Made by a program: the position numbers and the translations under genes. The notes below the pieces were generated by a model. It did no database searches. It was not told where the DNA came from and worked only from the letters and a program-made list of their open reading frames with translations. A stretch of 64,000 nt of DNA from assembly GCA_947492745.1 (NCBI GenBank), contig CANLOE010000012.1, positions 1 to 64,000 on the forward strand, read 5' to 3'. The DNA is from an uncultured Cyclobacteriaceae bacterium (lineage in GTDB: Bacteria; Bacteroidota; Bacteroidia; Cytophagales; Cyclobacteriaceae). Shown here piece after piece: positions 53,601 to 62,600 of the stretch; within the stretch, counting starts at the first letter, position 1; each line of letters begins with the position of its first letter.

Positions 53601-56600
53601 GATAAGCTACTCCTGGCAGGATACGCTCCCCACTGACCTGATGATCTAGTAGAAAGGATTCTTTGCCTGTGAACACGCTCTTGAACTTCTGTTCCGATAG
53701 GCTAGAATCGTTGCTATGCAGTAGAGGGTGTAGTTTTACTGAGGTATCCCGGACATGGGGGTTTATCGGTTCAGGGATCCAGTAACGTTCTCTTGCAAAA
53801 GGGTAAGTAGGTAGACTGACCTTACTTGGGCGATGGGTCTCCTCATAGAGTAGGTTCCAATCGACCTCTACGCCCTGTATCCATAGTCGAGCCAGCGCAT
53901 CCATGTCTTTTTCCCGCATTGTGGTTTCGATATAACTCCTTCCGGCATTTCCCTGAAGGATAAAACGATCTTTGTTATCATGGGTATTGCCAGCCAACAA
54001 TTCCGTCTCATGTCCATTGACATACTTGGTCAGTCGTTCTTTAAGGCAATCAATATCAGGTACTACCATAGCCAGTCGCTCCTCCATAGGTTCCCGGCCT
54101 ATCTGGAGCGTATAGGCGACATTGTATATGTTGGCGTTCTCATGGGTATCCAAGTAGGCCTGTAGGTCAAGGGCCCTCATTTTCAGGCGGTCTTTGTTTT
54201 TAGCGGAGAGCAAAATGATGGCCTGATCATTGCTATGATAGTGTGTTTTTTTTGAGGTATACTCTTCGATGATCACATGGGCATTGGCACCACCAAAACC
54301 AAAACTACTGATGCCTGCAACCCGTGGTCCGCCATTGATGGCATCCCACTGAGTGGTTTCTTTTTGAAGCTCAAAAGGACTCCCTTCCAGTCGTAGGTAC
54401 TCATTAGGGGTCCTCAAATGAGGGTTTCCGGGAATCATCTTGTATTGTAATGCCATAAGTACTTTGAGCATACCGGCAATACCCGCAGCGGATTCTGTAT
54501 GACCTATATTTGCCTTGACACTGCCTAGCTTGATACGGGGAAGTACAGGAGGCTGTAGGCCTTGCTCCTTGTACAGCTCTTCGAAAGCCATTTTCAATCC
54601 TTCTGTTTCAATAGGGTCTCCCAAGGCCGTCCCTGTCCCATGGGTCTCTATATAACTGACATCATCAAGGACTATACCCGCAGACTTGTAGGCTTTTGTC
54701 AAAAGTTCTTTTTGAGCTATAGGATTAGGAGAGGTGAGTGTATTGGCCCTGCCTCCGTGGTTTTCTGCCGTACCACGAATTACACCATAGATATGATCTC
54801 CATCTATTTCCGCTTGGTGCAAAGGTTTCAGGATGACAGTGCCTACACCCTCGCTACGTACATAACCATTGGCACGCTGATCAAAGGTCTTGCACCTGCC
54901 GTCCTTGCTAAGCATCCCCGCATCACTGAAAGACAAGGTCAAGTCGGGAGACAGCAGAGCATTCACACCTCCACATATGGCCATCATACAATGCCCGTTC
55001 CTGATGCTCTCAACAGCTCTATGAATCGCTATCAGGGAACTTGAGCAGGCTGTATCTATTGGTTCGCTGGGCCCATGAAGGTCCAGTAAATAAGAGATTC
55101 TGTTGACCAGTACGGAATGGGCCGAACCAGTAGGCAGCTGAGCCTCACCCTTCAAGTCTCCCCGCTCGCTGACAAGTGTCATATAATCCATATTGGATAC
55201 TCCTATGAAAACACCCGTATCGGTCCCTTTTATGCGCTTTGTGGGTATCCCTGCATCTTCCAGTGCTCCATGAACAGATTCCAGTACTATACGTTGCTGA
55301 GGGTCCATCAACTCTGCTTCCCTAGGAGAAATACCAAAGAACAATGGGTCGAACTTATCTATATCCTTAATAAAACCGCCCCACTTCACCATAGCTTTTC
55401 CCTCCCGATAATGGTTCTTCCAGTCCCAACGGTCAGAAGGAACCTCTGTAATCAGGTCTTGATTGTCCCTTATGTTATCCCAAAAAGCATCTACATCCCT
55501 AGATTCGGGAAAACGACCGTTTATCCCTATAATGGCAATATCACAGCTCATCCGAGACTGAGGTATATCCTCAATCTCCTGCGGCACCTCTTCCGTACGC
55601 GGCCCTTTGTCTCTTATTGCCCTTGTCCCAAATTCAACCGAAACCGCTCCTTCTACGGCTGCTTCCGAGTCAATGGCATGGTAGGTCAACAGCATATCCA
55701 CATGGTACTCTATCAGATAATCTACCAGTACTTCAATGGTCCTGTGGCTGTAAAATACCGTAGGTACAATATCCACTTCGTATTGCGTATTAAGCTTGTT
55801 ACTCAATTGGGTAAAGAATATGGAATCAAACCCATAATCGGTCAGGCCTACATCTGGTGTTATCTCCTCAGCATCAAACTTGGCCAACTCGGCAATCAGC
55901 CCGATGAGATTATCACTGACCTGTTTTTTCAGGACAGGGGTAGGGATTCTCGAAGAAGTTTCGGCTGAACGAAATTTGCCAAGTAGGGTATTTTTTTTCA
56001 AAGAGTCATTCTGACCAAAAACGACAATGCCTTGATGAACGGACCGGGCAAGAAGGTATTCGAAAGCCAGTATCCCTTCTCTATTGGGCAAGGGGAGCAT
56101 CCCTGTTTGTCGCTTTAAATGTGCGATTTTCTCTGGGACAACCTTCATCCCTCCGCTTTTCCATAAGGGCCAGTTGATACTTAGTGTATGGCCCCTACGC
56201 TTACCTTGCCTAACCAAGTCGTTACGATAGTGGGCATAACCGTCCAGCCAGGCATTGGCACTACAATAGGCCGCCTGACCGATGTTACCGGTGATGGCCG
56301 CTATACTACTACAATAAACCATAAAGTCCAAGTCGAGGTCCTTGGTCAATATATCCAGGTTTTTTGCTCCACTGAGCTTCGGCGAAAATACTTCTATAGC
56401 CTCTTTTTCTACCTTGTTCACTATAAGGCTGTCCTGATTTATACCGACACTATGGATAATACCATCCGGTTTTCCATAAGTCATGGTTATGGTATCGAGC
56501 AGTTCTTTTAGGGAGGTGATATTACTTACATCACCGGTGTGGTACACTGCATTGATGGATTTGAGTTCTTGCAGAGATAGCTTGCCCTGAGTACTCCTTC

Positions 56601-59600
56601 CGATCAGTACTGATAGTGTACCTTTGGTTTTAGCGATGTGTTCTGCAAAGATGAGTCCTAGACCACCACTACCACCGGTTATCAAATAAATCCCACCTTC
56701 CTTTATGGCAGGTCCGCTTTCTACGGTACCGAAATCTAAAGGCCTTATCTCATGTACTTGCCTTACTCCCTTATGGTAACGGACCTCTGCTTCTATAGCA
56801 TACCTCTCGAATCCGATGACCTCCTTGAGAGCGTCCGCATCACATTGTTCCATACTGTCCACACCTATGGTCTTTCCCTTGAAGTTGGGAATCTCTAAAG
56901 CGGCGGTCTTCAGTAGACCACTGACAAAAGCGTGGTTCCGGTATGCCTCGTTTCTGTATACTATCAGGACATTGGTTTTTTTCTTGGAACTAGCTATATG
57001 CTGCAAGAGCGACAGTACCTGCATAAAGTAGTTTACTTCATCAGCAGCAGCATGGAGAGTCAGCACCTCTTCACCTAGCGACTCTGCCAGCATTTCGGCC
57101 AAGGGCGTACTCCCTCCTACGAGGATAATCTGATATGAAAAGTCCAATTCTTTTCCGGAAGGCTTTGGTGTTACCGCCTCCCAGACCTTATCGTACAAGT
57201 AGAGATCAGCTTCGTTTTCAAGAGCTTCTTGTAGACGAACTACGGGCTGCTGCTGTTCGGTATTGCTCTCAAGGGTCAGTGTCACCAAACCTCTAAAGCT
57301 CAATAGCACCTCTCCTGAGGCAGATAACATATCTATATCAAAACCATCGGCTCCTTCACCCAAATCCTGATGGGTGTACCTTTGTGCATAACACCAAAGT
57401 GTATCTTCGATAGGGCCATAAATGTTCACTTTTTTTACAGAAAAGGGCAGTCTCGGAGTCTTCAGGTCTTCCTCAAGCGCCGTCCCTATACAGGTCTGTA
57501 GGGCACAGTCCAATACGTATGGAGAGAGGACATAATCTTTCTGTTGAGTATGGACAATTCTGCATAAGGCTTCATTTTTCTTATAGTACATATTCTCTAT
57601 ACCACGGAAACCGTTGCTATGGTCCAGTCCCAAGTTATGGAAAATCCTATAGACCTCTTCTCCACTTCTTTGGTGGGCCATACCTCCGCGAAGCTGTTCT
57701 ATATCGATAGGTTGTGGCTTAGTGAGCACTGTAGTACTCAACTGTCCTTGCGCGTATACCTGTCGGGATGTACCTATAGGTCTATATAGCTCATAAGCGA
57801 TAGCCTCTTTCTCTTGGTAGACTCTGAGCTGTATTTCTTTGGGGCTGTCGTTGACAACTATTGGCCGAAGCCATTTCACTTGGGCAATCTGTGATATCGG
57901 CCTATCGATACTCCGCTCACCCGCCTCACGGGCCATCTCCAGATAAGCTACTCCAGGGAGCGTTTTTTTACCCTTGACCAAATGATCCGCAAAAAAGGGT
58001 TCCCTACCTGTGAACAGGCTGGTAAATCTCTGTTCCGATAGGTTGGATGTATTGCTGTGGAGCAAAGGGTGCAATACCGATGAGGCCTTTGGAAGGTCAG
58101 TAGTTGTCGTTTCAGAAATCCAGTAACGTCCTTGAGCAAAGGGGTAGGTAGGTAAGGAAATTTTCCGTGGACGGCTATCTTCTTCATACAATAGGTTCCA
58201 GTCTATTTTTACGCCTTCTACCCACAATTGGGCAAGGGATAGCAATTCTTTTTCTTTTAAGGCAGTCTCGATATAGCTCTTTCCTGCTTTTCCTTGAAGA
58301 AAAAAGGTCTTGTCCTCCCTTTGGGTATTGCCGCGTAGTAGCCCGGTCGTATCTCCTTGATGATAGTCGGCCAGTCGCGCTTTCAAGAAGTCAAGGTCAG
58401 GAGCCACTAGGGCCAACCGTTCTTCCATGGGTTCCCTTCCTACCTGTAGGGTGTAAGCTATGTCATACAGGTCAGCCTTGGAATGGTCACTCAGATAGGT
58501 CGCCAAATCCGCCACCTTTGCCTTTAGACGGCCCTCGTTCTTAGCAGAAAGTAGAATGATGGCCGGTACTTCGGTCCGGTACCGAACTGTTTGTGCGACA
58601 TACTCTTCGATGACCATATGTGCGTTGGTTCCACTAAAACCAAAACTGCTGATGGCCGCCCGTCGAGGTGTTCCTTCTTCCACGGTCCATTGCCGTAAGG
58701 CATCATTGATATAAAATGGACTGTTCTGTAAAGAGATCAAAGGGTTTTCTTTTTCATAATTCAGTGAGGGGGGCAGTTGTTTATGCATTAATGATAACAA
58801 CACTTTCTGTACTCCTGCAATACCGGCAGCCATCAGGGCATGACCGATATTGGTCTTCACACTGCCCAAACCACATAAGCCCTGGCGGCCTGATGGCTGC
58901 CCAAAAGACCTATTGAGTGCCTCGAATTCTATGGGATCGCCCAAAGCTGTACCTGTACCATGCGTTTCGATGTAACTGATGCTTTCTGAAGGTATTCCGT
59001 ATTTTTCGTAAACTTTCTTTTCCAGTTTTTCTTGTGAGATGGCATTGGGAGCGGTGATACCGTTCGTCGTACCATCCTGATTTACGGCAGAACCTTTGAT
59101 TATGCCATAGATACGGTCTCTGTCCCTTTCCGCATCCTTCAAGCGCTTAAGGACCAAGACACCCACCCCCTCTCCGGGGACAAAACCATTGGCCCGATGA
59201 TCGAAAGTATAGCATAATCCATCCTCGCTCAGCATTCCGCTCTTACTGGCCATTTTGTAAAATGTGGGACCGGTATGGATATTTACCCCTCCGCTGAGCA
59301 TGATATCCGTTTCCCCTTCTACTAAAAGCTTACAAGCCGAATCGATGGCCACCAAGGAAGAGGAGCAAGCAGTATCTATCGCTAATGCAGGGCCTGTTAG
59401 GTTAAGGTAGTAGGAAATTCTCGATGCCAGTATGGACGTGGTGTTTCCCCAAAAAGAAAAGGCTTCCTTTGATCGCTCTTCGTTCAGGTAATCTCCGGTA
59501 GCCGCACCTACGACAACACCGCAGTTTGCTCCGTTCAATTGACCCGCAGCAATACCGGCATCTTCGAATGCCGCCCAACAATGCTGTAGGAACAGTCTTT

Positions 59601-62600
59601 GCTGAGGATCCATATGCTCTGCTTCACGTCCGGATATCCGAAAGAACATGGGGTCAAACTTATCTATTCCTTTCAGGAAGCTGCCCCACTTGGCATAGGT
59701 CTTATCGGACTCGGACCTGTCGGGGCTGTAATGCTCGGCAATACTCCACCTCTCTTCCGGGACTTCTTCGATCAGGCTTATACCATCTCTCAAGACTTTC
59801 CAGAACTCCTGAAGATTGTCAGCACTGCCATACTGCCCACTCATGCCGATTATGGCAATATCAGTTGACTTTGTGTTCCTCTCTTCTGGTGAAGGGTTTG
59901 CTCTGTGATGGCCAAGGGGCGGCCTTATGCCCTTTCTTTCGTTAAAAGTCCCATTTGACTTTGTGGAGCTTTCCTCCGAATCAGAAGTCGTCACGAACCT
60001 ATCCCTAACCTTCCGATCGTTTCTTTCTCCACGATACCGGAGGGGTACATCCTCTTTCTGTCCTACTTTTTCCTCCGCTTCGACAATGGTATCGCCATGT
60101 TTTCGTACAATATAAGCAGATAGTTCTCTGATATTAGGATAGCTGAATATTATCGTTGGACTCAACTCGATGGACAATGCCTCACTGATATTGGTCACCA
60201 GCTGATTACCCAAAATGGAATCAAAACCATAGTCCCTGAAATTTTCATCGAGGTCAAACTCTGCTTCGGGAAGTCTTATGGTTTTTGATGCTATATGGGT
60301 CAGCTTATCGTATAGACCATCCAGATTCCTTTTCCCTGTAACCATTGTGAGTTTATCATTCATTTTAGTTGTTTCTTTAGTTTCTTTCCGATACTTAGCT
60401 TGAGGTGCTGGACTGCTATGTAAAAACTCCCCATTACTCTTGGTGAGGATAAGTTGTTGAGGGAGGTCCTTACTTTCCAGAAGGATCTTTGTCATTGCAT
60501 AACCTTCCAGTTCCAATATCTTCTTCCAGTTCTCACCAGAGATACCTGGGCTCCCTGGCAGTCTGATTTCTTTGTCTTCATGGGACCACCATCCATCCAA
60601 TAGCCCAAAAATAGTCGTTGTGAAAATTTCTTTTCTGGCTATTTCATTCAACAGCAATACTCCGTTATGTTTAAGCACAACTTTGATGTTCCTCAGTGTG
60701 GCGGACATGTCTTTGGTCGCATGGAGCACGTTAGTGGCTATGACCATATCACAACTTCCCTGCATCAACCCTTGATCCATAGGGGAAGTCTCCACATCAA
60801 ATAGCATTGTCTCCAGATAAGGCGCTATCTCTTTATAGTTCTCCTCTGCATGGATCAAAAAACTTTTTGATCTATCCGTATAGATGTACCGTATATGTTC
60901 TTTAAACTCTGCCAAGATCTTGAACAAGAATAAACTGGTCCCCCCGGTACCCGCACCTACTTCCAATAGGGTCAATCGCTGTCCTGGGCTTAACTTTGAA
61001 ATATTTTCTCCTACCAAAGCCCGTACCCAATGTGCCATGCCTTCATTGAAAAAATCTGCTTGAGGGTTATCCTTGTAAATGCCCGATACCAATGCAAAGC
61101 TTCCTTGGGGAAAAATTATATCCGTAGCGAGTACTTCCCCTTTCAAGATAGCCGCATAAGACCTAAGACAGGTGGCCAGCAATCTTGTATGAGCCTCGTA
61201 GTGAAGGGAATTTTCCTTCAGTTCGGTCAATGATCGTGATAGGTCGAAGCTCCTGACCTCGTTCACCATCTTTGGAGAAATCTGCACTTGATTATTTTCA
61301 AATGTCAGGTAAGCCTTCGCCTCCAAATCATGGAGCAGTTCACTGAACAAGTGCTTGTATTTGTCGATGACCCCCAGTTTAGCTCCCAGTTCTTCCTTTG
61401 ATGTTGCCGTATAGGTCCTTACACCCATTGCTATCATTAGCTGCAAAACAGCTGTATAACAAAGATTGTCCAGCATCGATTTTCCATCTGCATCAAAATC
61501 AGGACGAGGCAATTTCAGGATAGGGACTTCAATGAGGGTGCTTACTTCTTGGCTGTCCATCCGTAAACTATAATCTATCACTGTATGGACTATGGGTACT
61601 TTGTCAGCAATAGTCTTGAGGACCAGCAGTTTTCTTTCTTCTCCTGCCATCAAGTACTCTAGGGCTTCCATTCCCTCCTCACTACTGATACTACCAATGC
61701 CCTGTAGTGCCATTTCTTCTTTATACGCTGACTTGGCGACAACGCCTACCTCTCCCCAGTAGCCCCAATTCATCGTTCTACATGAAATTCCGTATTTCTG
61801 CTCTACCTCTAGGGCATAGCTGTCCTTATAGGTACAGCCGGCAGCATAATTACCTTGTCCAGATGCAGTGATATAGCTTTGCGCGGAGGAATAGAAGCAG
61901 ATAAAGTCCAGAGGTTCTTTTCGGAAAGCTTCTATCAAATGGTGACTCGCTATGGATTTTGAATCGAACGATTTTCTGAAGTCCGATAATTCCATGTTGA
62001 CCAATAGCCTGTCATGGAGGACAATGGCCGAGTGAAACAGTCCATGGACGGCCTTTTCTTTCTGTTTGATTCGCTCATAGGCTTGTAATACACTGGATTC
62101 GTCCGTCGCATCACAGGGGATATATTCGAGAAATGAAGCATAGCGAAGTAGGGATTCTCGGGCTGCCTCTGACAACTGATCGTAGGGCCTTCTTCCCAGC
62201 CAATAGATGCGGGAGCCATATTTCTCTATTAAGTATTCGGTAGTTGCCCTTCCGATGCCCCCGGCACCTCCCAGAATTACATATACGCCGGATTGTCGGA
62301 AGTTATCCTTGGTCATTTTTGTGGGAAGGGTGACCGGCACCCATTTTTCATGGTAAGCGATTCCGTCTCTCAAAGCCCAGGCCTTTACCGCTACTCCTTT
62401 AGAAAATGGAATACGCGACAGGTTCGATAATGTGGGTTCTTGGTCGACATCGATTCTTCGAATAGCCCACTCAGGCTCTTCTTTGGCCAGAGAACCCACT
62501 AATCCTGTTATCCCTGCACCTGCTGCATGTACGCTATCATTTTCAAACACCTGTTGTGTAGCATAGGTAAGTACTGTCAGTTCCACTGCATGATGGCCTC